From: an uncultured Amylibacter sp.
GTDB lineage: Bacteria > Pseudomonadota > Alphaproteobacteria > Rhodobacterales > Rhodobacteraceae
Assembly: GCA_943846615.1 (NCBI GenBank)
Contig: OX044354.1
Location: forward strand, 2,125,001 to 2,189,000
Direction of reading: 5' to 3'
Length of the DNA: 64,000 nt
Shown here: piece after piece, positions 26,070-35,818 of the stretch
Layout of the letters: every line of letters starts with the position of its first letter
Position numbering within the stretch: the first letter of the stretch is position 1
The notes under the pieces: generated by a model
What the model saw: the letters and a program-made list of their open reading frames with translations, nothing else
What the model was told of the DNA's origin: nothing
Databases searched by the model: none
Program-made: the position numbers and the translations under genes

Positions 26070-26727
26070 ACAACTTATATTCGATTTACCGATAAAAACC
26101 GCCTTTGGGCGCGAGGATTTTTTTGTGACGGGGGCAAACGCCTCTGCTGTTCAGATCGTGGAGAATTGGCCCAATTGGCCGATGCGCAAGTTGGTTTTGG
26201 TGGGACCAAGTGGTGCGGGAAAATCGCATTTGGCGCATATTTGGTCAGAGATGACAGATGGCATTGTGATTGATGCACGCACATTGACGGATGTGGATTT
26301 GCACGAGATTAGCCAAGCGGCGGTTTGTGTGGAAAATATGCATTTGGTGGCGGGGGATGAGGGATTGGAAGCACATGGATTTCATTTGCATAATCTGGCC
26401 CAAGAAACCGGTGCGCCCTTGTTGATGACGGGGATTGGGGTGCCTGCCAGTTGGGGGATTACATTGCCCGATTTGGCCAGCCGTATCCAAGGCACATCAG
26501 TCGCGGAATTACGTGCACCAGATGATGCGTTGTTGAACGCGTTGTTGGTGAAACAGTTTAGTGATCGACAGATCGCGATTGATCCCAAAGTGGTGAATTT
26601 TGTTTTGCCGCGCATGGAACGTTCGTTTTCGGGAATTGCGGCATTGGTTGAGGCGCTGGACAAGGGCGCGTTGCAAGCAGGTAAGCCGATTTCGGTGAAA
26701 TTGGCGCGTCAAGTCTTGGAAATGTGA
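26062..26727 (+). CDS. hda: Hda-like DnaA regulatory inactivator
   Basis: 221 residues from the ATG at 26062, whose ATGCCTGA overlaps the perM stop by 8 bases. The N-terminus MPEQLIFDLP is the clamp-binding motif (QL.FDLP) by which Hda docks on the DNA polymerase sliding clamp. An AAA+ core follows, with Walker A VGPSGAGKSHLAHIW. The usual Walker B Asp-Glu pair is replaced by AAVCVENMHL. There is no DnaA DNA-binding domain, so this is Hda/HdaA rather than DnaA. It stimulates ATP hydrolysis by DnaA to limit re-initiation. Confidence 0.87.
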   Translation: MPEQLIFDLPIKTAFGREDFFVTGANASAVQIVENWPNWPMRKLVLVGPSGAGKSHLAHIWSEMTDGIVIDARTLTDVDLHEISQAAVCVENMHLVAGDEGLEAHGFHLHNLAQETGAPLLMTGIGVPASWGITLPDLASRIQGTSVAELRAPDDALLNALLVKQFSDRQIAIDPKVVNFVLPRMERSFSGIAALVEALDKGALQAGKPISVKLARQVLEM

Positions 26728-26787
26728 TGAGTTGTGTTTGGCGCTTTCCCTAGACTCTGGTGGTGATCCCGTTTTAAATGGGTGCGA

Positions 26788-28980
26788 ATGACGACGGACC
26801 ACCCAATGAACGCCGACTTTCTGCATAGTGATGTGCCTGATCCACAGATCGTGGAAGGCGTTAGCGCCGACAATGCGCGACGGTTTTTGAACCGTGAATT
26901 GTCGTGGCTGGCGTTTAATTGGCGCGTGCTGGAATTGGCGCAAGACACCAGTTGGCCGTTGCTGGAACGTGTGCGGATGGTATCGATTTCATCCAGTAAC
27001 TTGGACGAATTTTACACAGTGCGCGTGGCGGGTTTGCGTGAATTGGCGCGGGGTGGAATAACCAAAAAATCCGCTGATGGACATACGCCTGCACAGCAAT
27101 TGGATATGATTGATGTGGATGCGAATGCCTTGTCTGTTGCGCAACAGGAAACGTGGAATGCGTTGATTGGGGAGTTGTCTGCGCAGGACATTTCCATCCT
27201 AAAACCAGAAGATTTGAACGATGCGGATCGCGCGTTTTTAGATCAGATTTTTCTGGATCAAATTTTCCCGATTGTCAGCCCATTGGCCGTTGATCCCGCG
27301 CATCCGTTTCCATTTATTCATTCGGGTGGTTTGGCGATGGCGTTGCATTTGGCACGCAAGGGCGGCAAATCCCCGATCCAAGCATTGTTGCCAATCCCCA
27401 GCCAAGCGGATCGGTTTATCGCGTTGCCATCAGAAAATGGCGATGGTTTGCGGATCGTGACGATGGAAACGGTTTTGTTGCAGGCCTTGGGTGTTTTGTT
27501 CCCCAGTTATGATCTGGTTGGGCATTGTATGTTCCGTGTGTTGCGCGACAGTGATCTGGAAATCGAGGACGAGTCCGAGGATTTGGTGCGCGAATTTGAA
27601 ACCGCACTAAAGCGTCGCCAACGCGGTGACGTTGTGCGGTTAAAAATCACCAAGGGCGCGCCAGATAAATTACGTAAGATGGTGCTGAATTCGTTGAAGG
27701 TTGCGGATAACGAAGTGATCGAGGTGGATGGTATTTTGGGTCTAGAAGACCTGAAAGAGATTTGCGATTTGGGGCCGTCAGAACTGTGTTGGCCGAAATA
27801 CACGCCGCGCATGCCAGAACGTGTGATGGATTTTGACAAGGATATTTTTGCGGCTATTCGCCAAAAGGATATGTTGTTGCATCACCCATACGAGAGTTTT
27901 GACATCGTTGTGAATTTCCTGCGCCAAGCGGCGCGTGATCCTGATGTGGTCGCGATCAAACAGACGTTGTATCGCACATCAAACCAATCCCCGATTGTGG
28001 ATGCGTTATGTGCCGCTGCCGAAGACGGGAAATCTGTGACAGCGGTGGTGGAGTTAAAGGCACGGTTTGATGAGGCGGCGAATATTCGGTTGTCGCGGCA
28101 AATGGAACGTGCGGGTGTGCATGTGGTGTATGGGTTTATCGATATGAAAACCCATGCCAAGGTATCGACGATTGTGCGCAAAGAGAGTGGAAAATTACGC
28201 ACCTATACCCATTTCGGCACAGGAAATTATCATCCTGTGACGGCGAATATCTATTCTGATCTGTCCTTTTTTACATGCAGCAGTTCGCTGGGTAAGGATG
28301 CGACGAAGTTGTTTAATTACATATCTGGTTATGCCGAGGCGGAGGATTTAAATAATCTGTCGATTGCGCCAAGTTTCCTGTTTAAGGATTTGATCCGCTA
28401 TATTGATGCAGAGGCAGAAGCGGCGAAGGCCGGTAAGCCTGCGCATATTTGGGCGAAGATGAATTCGATCATTGAGCGCAATGTGATTGATGCACTGTAT
28501 CGTGCCAGCCAAGCGGGTGTGAAGATTGATTTGGTTGTGCGTGGGATTTGCGGTGTTCGGCCAGGTGTTAAGGGATTGTCTGAAAACATCCGCGTAAAAT
28601 CGGTTGTGGGTCGGTTTTTGGAACATTCACGGATCGTGTGTTTTGCAAATGGCAAGGATATGCCAAACCGTGATGCGTTGGTGTTTATATCATCCGCAGA
28701 TTGGATGGGGCGGAATTTACATGCCCGTGTTGAAAGCATGGTGCGGATAAAAAACAAAACAGTTCACGCCCAAATTTTAAGCCAGATCATGGCGGCGAAT
28801 TTGGCGGATACGCGAAATTCATGGGTGTTGAACCCTGATGGATCATACACACGTGATGTGCCTGATGGCGACGTTGCGACGTTTGATTGTCACAGATTTT
28901 TTATGGAAAATCCATCATTGTCGGGTCGGGGCAAGGTTGGCGCAAAGGATGTACCAGAATTGGCCCACTCGCATGATTAA
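26788..28980 (+). CDS. ppk1: Polyphosphate kinase 1
   Basis: About 730 residues. Makes inorganic polyphosphate from ATP reversibly. The N-domain has RFLNRELSWLAFNWRVLELA, the head domain DEFYTVRVAGL, and the phospholipase-D-like catalytic domains contain the histidines in IDMKTHAKVSTIVRKE and FLEHSRIVCFANG, plus HFGTGNYHP. The start is uncertain (GTG at 26782, ATG at 26788 or 26806). Its end overlaps ppx by 8 bases, so polyphosphate synthesis and breakdown are translationally coupled. Confidence 0.95.
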   Translation: MTTDHPMNADFLHSDVPDPQIVEGVSADNARRFLNRELSWLAFNWRVLELAQDTSWPLLERVRMVSISSSNLDEFYTVRVAGLRELARGGITKKSADGHTPAQQLDMIDVDANALSVAQQETWNALIGELSAQDISILKPEDLNDADRAFLDQIFLDQIFPIVSPLAVDPAHPFPFIHSGGLAMALHLARKGGKSPIQALLPIPSQADRFIALPSENGDGLRIVTMETVLLQALGVLFPSYDLVGHCMFRVLRDSDLEIEDESEDLVREFETALKRRQRGDVVRLKITKGAPDKLRKMVLNSLKVADNEVIEVDGILGLEDLKEICDLGPSELCWPKYTPRMPERVMDFDKDIFAAIRQKDMLLHHPYESFDIVVNFLRQAARDPDVVAIKQTLYRTSNQSPIVDALCAAAEDGKSVTAVVELKARFDEAANIRLSRQMERAGVHVVYGFIDMKTHAKVSTIVRKESGKLRTYTHFGTGNYHPVTANIYSDLSFFTCSSSLGKDATKLFNYISGYAEAEDLNNLSIAPSFLFKDLIRYIDAEAEAAKAGKPAHIWAKMNSIIERNVIDALYRASQAGVKIDLVVRGICGVRPGVKGLSENIRVKSVVGRFLEHSRIVCFANGKDMPNRDALVFISSADWMGRNLHARVESMVRIKNKTVHAQILSQIMAANLADTRNSWVLNPDGSYTRDVPDGDVATFDCHRFFMENPSLSGRGKVGAKDVPELAHSHD

Positions 28981-30454
28981 AAAAAATAAAAACGTTGAGA
29001 ATGCCCGTGTCGGAGTGATCGATGTTGGATCGAATTCCGTGCGTTTGGTTGTGTTTGATGGGGCCATTCGATCGCCCAGTTATTTTTACAATGAAAAGGT
29101 GATGGCGGGCTTGGGTTTGGATTTAGCGCATACGGGCAAGCTGCATCCTGAGGGCAAAGAACGTGCACTAAAGGCATTGCGACGGTTTCATGAAATCGCG
29201 GAACGTATGGATTTGAACAGTTTGGCTGCGGTGGCGACAGAGGCGGTTCGTGCGGCATCTGATGGTCCTGAATTTTGCCAACGCGTGCTGGATGAAATTG
29301 GGATCGAATTGGTGCCCATTTCGGGTGACCAAGAGGCGAACTTGTCCGCGCAGGGTGTGTTGTTGGGCTGGCCCAAGGCATCGGGGTTGGTGTGCGATAT
29401 TGGCGGTGCGTCGATGGAATTGGCATCTTTGGAAGTGGGAGATGTGAAGAAAACGCGATCGTCAAAGTTAGGCCCGATGGCCGTTATGGGACGGTTTGAT
29501 GATGTCGATGCGCAGGAAATATATCTGCGAACTGGCCTGCAAGAATTGACGCGTGGGTTTGATTTGCATGTGGATACGTTGTTTCTCGTCGGTGGTTCGT
29601 GGCGTGCATTGGCGCATATTCATATGATACGAACGGATTACCCATTGCGGGTTTTACATGACTATGTTGTCAATCCGGTGGCGTTTTTGGACACGTTGGA
29701 TTTTGTAGAAAACCGCACCCCTGAGCAGATACAGGAACAAATGCAAATTAGCAGTTCGCGTGCGCGGTTATTGCCGATGGCGGCCAAGACATTGCGTGGT
29801 TTATTGGCGTTAGTTGATGTGCACGAAATTGCGTTTTCCAGTTATGGGTTGCGTGAGGGTTTGATGTACGAAAATATGCCTGCAAATATTCGTAACAGTG
29901 ATCCATTGATTGCAGCCGCCCGAGCGATCGAGGCGGGGCAGGCACGGTTTCCTGGGTTTGGGGATGTGTTGTTTGATTGGCTATCGCCGCTGTTTACGAC
30001 CCTTGATGGTTCTGTGAAACGTTTGATCCATGCGGCGTGTTTATTGCACGATGTGCATTGGCGATCACATCCTGATTATCGTTCAGAGGTTTGTTTTGAT
30101 GCGGCGACGCTGGCCAATTTGGGTGGTATCGATCATGGCGGGCGCGTGTTTTTGGCGGGGACATTATTGCACAGGTATAAGGCGAAACGTGTTTCAGAGA
30201 ATTACAATGCTGTGCGGGTTTTGTTGCAGGAAGATGAGCTGAATTTGGCAAAAACCGTTGGGTTAGCGATTCGATTGGGTGCGATGATGAGTAGTGCCGA
30301 TCCAGAGCATATGGGACGTTTGATTTTGACACCTAAGGCCGTGAATTTAGAGCTGGATGCCCAAAGTGAAGAGGTGTTTGGTGAGGTGGTAATGAAACGC
30401 TTGCAAGCCGTTGCTGAAAGTATCGGACGCACCGCCACGGTAAGTTATGTATGA
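28973..30454 (+). CDS. ppx: Exopolyphosphatase (Ppx/GppA family)
   Basis: 493 residues from the ATG at 28973; this start makes an ATGATTAA overlap with the ppk stop, matching the other junctions of this region. The actin-like ATPase fold is seen in GVIDVGSNSVRLVVFDG (phosphate 1), AAVATEAVRAASDG, SGDQEANLSAQGVLLGW, and DIGGASMELASLE (phosphate 2). A C-terminal HD-like helical domain (about 300-480) includes HAACLLHDVHWRSHPD. It hydrolyses polyphosphate or pppGpp. The longer frame upstream of 28973 lies inside ppk and is not used. Confidence 0.93.
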   Translation: MIKKNKNVENARVGVIDVGSNSVRLVVFDGAIRSPSYFYNEKVMAGLGLDLAHTGKLHPEGKERALKALRRFHEIAERMDLNSLAAVATEAVRAASDGPEFCQRVLDEIGIELVPISGDQEANLSAQGVLLGWPKASGLVCDIGGASMELASLEVGDVKKTRSSKLGPMAVMGRFDDVDAQEIYLRTGLQELTRGFDLHVDTLFLVGGSWRALAHIHMIRTDYPLRVLHDYVVNPVAFLDTLDFVENRTPEQIQEQMQISSSRARLLPMAAKTLRGLLALVDVHEIAFSSYGLREGLMYENMPANIRNSDPLIAAARAIEAGQARFPGFGDVLFDWLSPLFTTLDGSVKRLIHAACLLHDVHWRSHPDYRSEVCFDAATLANLGGIDHGGRVFLAGTLLHRYKAKRVSENYNAVRVLLQEDELNLAKTVGLAIRLGAMMSSADPEHMGRLILTPKAVNLELDAQSEEVFGEVVMKRLQAVAESIGRTATVSYV

Positions 30455-30527
30455 ACGCCTGCGTGGTTGCGTGTGAAGTGACAATAGCCTAGACAATTTC
30501 GAGAACAGAATTTCAAGGAAACGACCC

Positions 30528-31865
30528 ATGCGTCTGAGTAAATATTTTCTTCCGGTCCTTAAGGAAAACCCAAGTGATGCGCAGATTGTTAGCCATCGTT
30601 TGATGTTGCGTGCAGGCATGATCCGCCAAGCTCAATCTGGCATTTATTCATGGTTGCCAATGGGGTTCAAAGTGTTGCGAAAATTGGAAAACATTGTGCA
30701 TGACGAGCAGGTGCGTGCGGGCCATAATCCTATGTTGATGCCAACGATGCAATCTGCGGATTTGTGGAAAGAGAGTGGGCGTTACGAGGATTACGGCAAG
30801 GAAATGTTGCGCGTGACGGATCGCCATGATCGCGACATGTTGTTTGGCCCAACCAACGAAGAGTTGATCACTGATATTTTCCGCAGCAATGTGAAGTCAT
30901 ACAAAGATTTGCCGCTAACTTTGTACCAAATCCAATGGAAGTTCCGCGACGAAGTGCGCCCACGTTTTGGTGTGATGCGTGGTCGTGAATTCCTGATGAA
31001 GGATGGGTATAATTTCGATGTGGATAAGCCATCTGCGATGCACGCGTACAACCGCCATTTGGTCAGTTACCTGCGCACCTATGAACGTATGGGGATGAAA
31101 GCGATTCCGATGCGTGCGGACAGTGGCCCGATCGGTGGCGAAGATACGCACGAGTTTTTGGTCTTGGCCGAAACAGGCGAGAGCGAGGTTTTCTACGACA
31201 GCAAGATTTTGGATTTGCATTTGGGTGATCGCGAAGTTGATTACGACAGTTGGGATCAATGTGCCGCGATTTTTGATGAGTGGACAACACCTTATGCCCG
31301 TACTGACGAAACGCATGATGCGGAGTTGTTTGCACAGGTGCCAGCGGAGCGTCAGATGACATCGCGCGGCATCGAAGTTGGGCAAATCTTCTACTTCGGT
31401 ACGAAATATTCCGAGAGCATGAACGCCAAAGTTTCGACGCCAGATGATGGTGATGTGCCTGTGCATATGGGTAGCCACGGCATTGGTGTGTCACGTATGA
31501 TCGGTGCGATTATTGAGGCGAGCCATGACGACAAAGGTATCATTTGGCCCGAGGCCGTGACGCCGTTTGGTGTGGGTATTGTGAACCTGAAGCAAGGTGA
31601 CGAAGAAGCGGATGCGGCGTGCGAAGCGTTGTATAAATCGGCGACCGCGTTGGGTCTGGATCCATTATATGATGATCGTAATGAACGTGCTGGTGGCAAG
31701 TTTGCATCGATGGATTTGATTGGTTTGCCGTGGCGTATTACAGTCGGCCCACGTGGGCTTAAAAACGGTGTGGTTGAATTGACCAGCCGTAAGACAGGCG
31801 AAAGCGAAGAGTTGACGCCTGAATTGGCAATCGAGAAGTTGGTGAAAATATACGCGGACGTTTAA
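30528..31865 (+). CDS. proS: Prolyl-tRNA synthetase (short alphaproteobacterial form)
   Basis: 445-residue class II enzyme charging tRNA-Pro. Motif regions include [66 protein letters not shown] (motif 2) and [14 protein letters not shown] (motif 3), then the anticodon-binding domain (about 350-445). The editing insertion between motifs 2 and 3 of the E. coli-type enzyme (about 570 residues) is missing, as usual in this class. The DUF2937 gene follows after 3 bases. Confidence 0.96.
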   Translation: MRLSKYFLPVLKENPSDAQIVSHRLMLRAGMIRQAQSGIYSWLPMGFKVLRKLENIVHDEQVRAGHNPMLMPTMQSADLWKESGRYEDYGKEMLRVTDRHDRDMLFGPTNEELITDIFRSNVKSYKDLPLTLYQIQWKFRDEVRPRFGVMRGREFLMKDGYNFDVDKPSAMHAYNRHLVSYLRTYERMGMKAIPMRADSGPIGGEDTHEFLVLAETGESEVFYDSKILDLHLGDREVDYDSWDQCAAIFDEWTTPYARTDETHDAELFAQVPAERQMTSRGIEVGQIFYFGTKYSESMNAKVSTPDDGDVPVHMGSHGIGVSRMIGAIIEASHDDKGIIWPEAVTPFGVGIVNLKQGDEEADAACEALYKSATALGLDPLYDDRNERAGGKFASMDLIGLPWRITVGPRGLKNGVVELTSRKTGESEELTPELAIEKLVKIYADV

Positions 31866-31868
31866 TGC

Positions 31869-32360
31869 ATGGGTAAATTGGTGAAGATTTCGGGAGGTGT
31901 TGGACTGGGCGTTTTGCTGTCTCAATTTCCCGAATATTCCCAGCAATATGTGCAACGTCTCGGTGGCGCCGTTGATGAATTGAAAACCGTGGTCAGCGAT
32001 TTTGATACCAGTGCGCAGGCAACCGGCAGTACGCGTGAAACCGCATTGGCCAGCATGGCGCAGGGTGACGAATTTTTGCAACGTCGCGGTGATGACATGG
32101 GGCGCACAATTGACCGGTATGGGTATTTGGATGAGAGCTATGCAATTCTGCGTGATGCGGGTGCGTATGAGCGGTTAGCTTATGTGAGACGGTTCGGGGA
32201 TGCGCAGATTACCAAAAACGCCTTCGCCGATTTCCAACCTGCGATTCCGCTGAGCATTGAAGCGCTGGTTTTGTTGTTTGGTGGATATGTGTTTGGTTAT
32301 GGGGCGATATCTGGTACGGGTCGCGTTGTGCGTAGACGAAAGAAAAATAAGCATGAATAA
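31869..32360 (+). CDS. DUF2937-family membrane protein
   Basis: 163 residues. A hydrophobic N-terminus (about 5-20), a polar middle region containing QFPEYSQQYVQRLGGAVDEL (the family's Q.PE...QY..RL.G..DEL block), and a C-terminal membrane segment (about 128-150, PLSIEALVLLFGGYVFGYGAI) followed by RRRKKNK. Function of the family unknown. It sits between proS and lolC, overlapping lolC by 8 bases, so it is part of that operon. Confidence 0.85.
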   Translation: MGKLVKISGGVGLGVLLSQFPEYSQQYVQRLGGAVDELKTVVSDFDTSAQATGSTRETALASMAQGDEFLQRRGDDMGRTIDRYGYLDESYAILRDAGAYERLAYVRRFGDAQITKNAFADFQPAIPLSIEALVLLFGGYVFGYGAISGTGRVVRRRKKNKHE

Positions 32361-33636
32361 TACCAAACCCTTTAGCCGTTTTGAGCGTATGATCGCGTGG
32401 CGGTATTTGCGTTCTAAGCGATCCGATGGCGGTGTGTCTGTGATGACATGGATTTCCCTGATCGGGATTGCGTTGGCGGTGTTTGCATTAATCGCGACAT
32501 TGGCGGTACGGTCTGGGTTTCGCACGGAATTTGTTGGCACGATTTTGGGGGCGAATGCGCATGCTAGCGTTTATTCCAGCCCGTATATTGATGCCGAGGG
32601 TTTCACGGTGAATGGTTTTGCCGATTACGAAATCGCGCGTGATCGCATTGCCGCCTTGGACGGTGTAGTGCGCGTTGCGCCCGTGGTTAAGGGCCAAGTG
32701 ATGGCCAATGCCAATGGGCAAAACACCGGTGTTCAGGTGTTTGGTGAAACATTGGCGGATTTAAAGACGTTACCGTTGGTAGCAAACCCCAAGGATGCGT
32801 TTGGGTCGATTGAAGATTACAATAGTGGTGTTGCCATTGGTTCGGGGATTGCGCGCAAATTGGGTTTGCGTGTGGGCGATGTGATTACCTTGATTTCGCC
32901 CGATGGTGTGAAAACGGCATTTGGCACCAGCCCACGGATCAGTAGCTATGATGTGGTCTATGTTTTTGAGGTGGGGCGATACGATATCGACGGAACGCGG
33001 ATTTATATGCCGCTGAACGAAGCACAGATTTATTTCAACCGCGAAGGTGTTGTTGACGAATTTGAGGTAATGGTGGCCGACCCAGATGCGGTGGATGATT
33101 TGACGATTCCATTGTTGGAGGCCGCGCCTGATCGGGGATTGGTTTGGACGTGGCGTGATGCCAGTGGTGGATTCTTGAACGCACTGAAAATGGAAGACAA
33201 TGTGATGTTTATTCTGTTGTCGATTTTGGTTTTGGTCGCGACGATGAATATCGTTTCGGGGCTGATTATGTTGGTGAAAAATAAGGGGCGCGACATTGGT
33301 ATTTTGCGCACCATGGGTCTGACCGAAGCGTCTGTGTTACGGATATTCTTTATGTGTGGTGCCGCGATTGGTGTGGCCGGTACGATCATCGGTGTGGTGA
33401 TGGGGTGTCTGTTTGTGATTTATTTGGACCCGATTTTCAGCACCATAAACTATATTGCCGGTGGTGGTTTGTGGAGTGCAGAGAAGTATTTGTTGTCCGA
33501 ATTGCCCGCTGAATTGCGTTGGCAAGATATCGCAAAGGCCTGTTCGTTATCGTTGGGTCTGACGTTCTTCATCACTTATTTCCCAGCGCGACGTGCCGCG
33601 CGGATGAACCCAGTCGAGGCGTTGCGTTATGAGTAG
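32353..33636 (+). CDS. lolC: Lipoprotein-releasing ABC transporter permease (LolC/LolE family)
   Basis: 427 residues from the ATG at 32353 (overlap ATGAATAA with the preceding stop). The start SRFERMIAWRYLRSKRSDGG is the typical cytoplasmic N-terminus; the first membrane helix follows at about 35-55, then a large periplasmic domain (about 60-280), and three helices of the FtsX-type C-terminus, with MNIVSGLIMLVKNKGRDIGILRTMG as the LolD-contacting coupling helix. It extracts lipoproteins from the inner membrane for LolA. The single permease gene indicates a LolF-like homodimer. Confidence 0.94.
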   Translation: MNNTKPFSRFERMIAWRYLRSKRSDGGVSVMTWISLIGIALAVFALIATLAVRSGFRTEFVGTILGANAHASVYSSPYIDAEGFTVNGFADYEIARDRIAALDGVVRVAPVVKGQVMANANGQNTGVQVFGETLADLKTLPLVANPKDAFGSIEDYNSGVAIGSGIARKLGLRVGDVITLISPDGVKTAFGTSPRISSYDVVYVFEVGRYDIDGTRIYMPLNEAQIYFNREGVVDEFEVMVADPDAVDDLTIPLLEAAPDRGLVWTWRDASGGFLNALKMEDNVMFILLSILVLVATMNIVSGLIMLVKNKGRDIGILRTMGLTEASVLRIFFMCGAAIGVAGTIIGVVMGCLFVIYLDPIFSTINYIAGGGLWSAEKYLLSELPAELRWQDIAKACSLSLGLTFFITYFPARRAARMNPVEALRYE

Positions 33637-34309
33637 TGTTCTAACGCTGAAAGGCGTTTCCAAGGCGTATAATGCCGGCAAGCCGAACGAAGTGTCCGTG
33701 CTGGATGGCGTCGATTTAGAAGTCGCCAAGGGCGAAGTTGTTGGTTTGATTGCACCGTCGGGTGCTGGTAAATCCACGTTTTTACACATCGCGGGTTTGC
33801 TGGATACGGCGGATGCGGGGCAGGTGATTATTGATGGGCAGGATCACACCGATCTGTCGGATGCCAAGCGTACCCAGACGCGGCGCCAAGATGTTGGGTT
33901 TGTGTACCAGTTTCACCATTTATTGCCCGAATTTACCGCCACTGAAAACCTGATGTTGCCGCAAATGGCGAATGGGTTGAATGCCTTGACGGCGGAACGC
34001 CGTGCGACGGAATTGTTGGCTTGGGTTGGTTTGGAAGCGCGTGCGAAACATCGTCCCAGCGAACTGTCTGGTGGTGAACAGCAGCGCGTTGCGTTTTGCC
34101 GCGCAATGGCGAATGGGCCAAAGTTGTTGTTGGCGGATGAGCCGACAGGGAATTTGGACCCAGACACGGCGGATCGAGTGTTCGAAGCATTGATGCAATT
34201 GGTGCGTGAAACGGGTATGTCTGCGGTTATTGCGACGCATAATCATGAATTGGCACATCGCATGGATCGCCAAGTGGCATTGCGCCAAGGGCAGATTGTA
34301 CCTGTCTAA
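33629..34309 (+). CDS. lolD: Lipoprotein-releasing ABC transporter ATPase LolD
   Basis: 226-residue ATPase driving LolC. Walker A LIAPSGAGKSTFLHIAG, Q-loop VGFVYQFHHLLPEFTATENL, signature ELSGGEQQRVAFCRAM, Walker B KLLLADEPTGNLDPD and the switch His in ATHNHELAH are all present. The start ATGAGTAG overlaps the lolC stop by 8 bases. The gene ends the operon and converges, with a 4-base overlap, on the minus-strand gene at 34306. Confidence 0.95.
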   Translation: MSSVLTLKGVSKAYNAGKPNEVSVLDGVDLEVAKGEVVGLIAPSGAGKSTFLHIAGLLDTADAGQVIIDGQDHTDLSDAKRTQTRRQDVGFVYQFHHLLPEFTATENLMLPQMANGLNALTAERRATELLAWVGLEARAKHRPSELSGGEQQRVAFCRAMANGPKLLLADEPTGNLDPDTADRVFEALMQLVRETGMSAVIATHNHELAHRMDRQVALRQGQIVPV

Positions 34310-35307
34310 CCGTTACAAATTTCCTGAAGACTGATCCAATCGTTGTCGTCAAGAATTGGGTCGTATTGTTCCGCTTCTAAATCAGGTGCTTCCAATAAAT
34401 CTGGCCGTTTCGCGTGTTCGGCGAATTCGGTGCGTGGGATTTTGGCGACGTCGAATAATTCCAGCATTGTCGCGGCGCTGGGGGTAACGGTGGGGCCAGC
34501 TAAACGGTGATCTGCGAAGGTTTCTATGTCCGCATCATTGATGTTGCCTGTTCCCAAGAAGCCCAAGGTTTTACGCACCCCAAGGGATTTGAAGAAGGTC
34601 AAAAGGGGCGGTGTTTCATCCTGCGCGGCGCGTTCCATGATGGCGTATCCCGCCAACAGGCTGGCGTCATCTGTTTGCGTGGCGAGACGGTGGTTCAACA
34701 GGATGTTGCCACCCGGTAAGTGCATGCTGGGGCGGCTGCCCATGGCGATGATGCGGATGCGGTTGGATGGTGCGCCGATTGCGCGATCTTCGAGCCTGCG
34801 TAATGCACGTTCGCCAGATGGGGTGGAACAGGCAGAGCCAGTCGTTTTACGGATGGACTTTAAAAGCGCGTCGCCGATGTCTACGGCCTTGGAATCTGGG
34901 ACGATGCCAGCGGCGTATCGGGTGAGAGCGTTGGGTAGCCAAAACAGGCTGAAGCCAAGGAAGGCGAGTAAAACAAATGCGCCGAGGAACCAGCGAAGGC
35001 GCCCGGGATGAGGGCGGCGGGCCTCTATTGAGGCACGGATTTTGGCGATGGCGGCGATCATCAGCGGGTCTTCGATTTCAAGGGTCTCTTCGCCGGATTC
35101 ATCGACGGTAAAAATCGTTCCGTTTTCACCCGAGCCACCATGAGTGACGGCGGCCATGGACCAGTGTGTCAGGGGGCGGTTGTTAATATCCGATAGAACC
35201 AATGTGGTGTCGCCAAAGGAGATAACCACTTCTTTGCGTTGGGCATTCGTCGACTCTCGCCATAAGCCGAGTGCCTCTAATCTTTCGAACTCTTTGATTG
35301 CTGTCAT
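34306..35307 (-). CDS. Membrane protein with degenerate M48-type peptidase domain
   Basis: 333 residues. The N-terminal 100 residues are a cytoplasmic beta-rich domain (VVISFGDTTLVLSDIN), a membrane helix lies at about 104-126 (LRWFLGAFVLLAFLGFSLFWL), and the periplasmic part resembles M48 metallopeptidases: IIAMGSRPSMHLPGGNILLNHRLATQTDDASLLAGYAIMERAA. In true M48 enzymes the equivalent of AGYAIMERAA carries the zinc motif HExxH; here both histidines are gone, so catalysis is unlikely. Identification as a pseudo-peptidase is inferred from this pattern. It stands alone. Confidence 0.6.
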   Translation of the reverse strand: MTAIKEFERLEALGLWRESTNAQRKEVVISFGDTTLVLSDINNRPLTHWSMAAVTHGGSGENGTIFTVDESGEETLEIEDPLMIAAIAKIRASIEARRPHPGRLRWFLGAFVLLAFLGFSLFWLPNALTRYAAGIVPDSKAVDIGDALLKSIRKTTGSACSTPSGERALRRLEDRAIGAPSNRIRIIAMGSRPSMHLPGGNILLNHRLATQTDDASLLAGYAIMERAAQDETPPLLTFFKSLGVRKTLGFLGTGNINDADIETFADHRLAGPTVTPSAATMLELFDVAKIPRTEFAEHAKRPDLLEAPDLEAEQYDPILDDNDWISLQEICNG

Positions 35308-35390
35308 CGCCTGTACGCCCGTTCTGGGTCATTTTCGAACAGTATGGCGAATTTGTTCGGTTTTTCCAAGCGTATTTAAACGAGGAAGAA

Positions 35391-35777
35391 TTACTGTTTT
35401 TTCAGCGCTTCTAATTCCTTGACGGCGGCGTCGCGCAAGCCTTGCATATCGTCAAGGGCCGCTTGGATTTCCGTTTTGCGATCTTCCAGCTCTTTGGCTT
35501 GTTTGGATGCGATGTCGATCCATGTTTCCAGCTGTGCTTGATTGCTGTCCTTGCGATCATACATTTCCAGCCACTGACGGATTTCTTCGAGAGTGAACCC
35601 AAAGCGACGACCGCGTTTGATTAAACGCAGGCGCGCTTTCTCTTTGTGGCCATAGAAACGTTTACGTCCCTGTTTTTCGGGGATCAACAGTTCGATGTAT
35701 TCGTAATAACGTAGGGTGCGCGGTGTGACCTCGAAGGCTTCGCACATCTCTTTTAGCGTTAGCTTACTTGCGTTCAT
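35391..35777 (-). CDS. MerR-family transcriptional regulator
   Basis: 128 residues from the ATG at 35777, which has an AGGGGA site. The N-terminal winged helix (LTLKEMCEAFEVTPRTLRYYEYIELL) is followed by RKRFYGHKEKARLRLIKRGRRFGFTLEEIRQWLEMY and a dimerisation coiled coil to the C-terminus. No cysteines are placed for metal binding, so it is not a typical metal sensor; similar MerR proteins control fatty-acid or branched-chain catabolism in this group. It follows the manganese-exporter-like gene by 41 bases on the same strand. Confidence 0.9.
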   Translation of the reverse strand: MNASKLTLKEMCEAFEVTPRTLRYYEYIELLIPEKQGRKRFYGHKEKARLRLIKRGRRFGFTLEEIRQWLEMYDRKDSNQAQLETWIDIASKQAKELEDRKTEIQAALDDMQGLRDAAVKELEALKKQ

Positions 35778-35818
35778 GGTGTTCCCCTGATCAAATTGCC
35801 CCACAGGCTGAATTTATC

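Noticed and set aside
28838..28972. Longer start for ppx
   Set aside because: It lies inside ppk in another frame and adds residues absent from the family; the overlap start at 28973 fits better.
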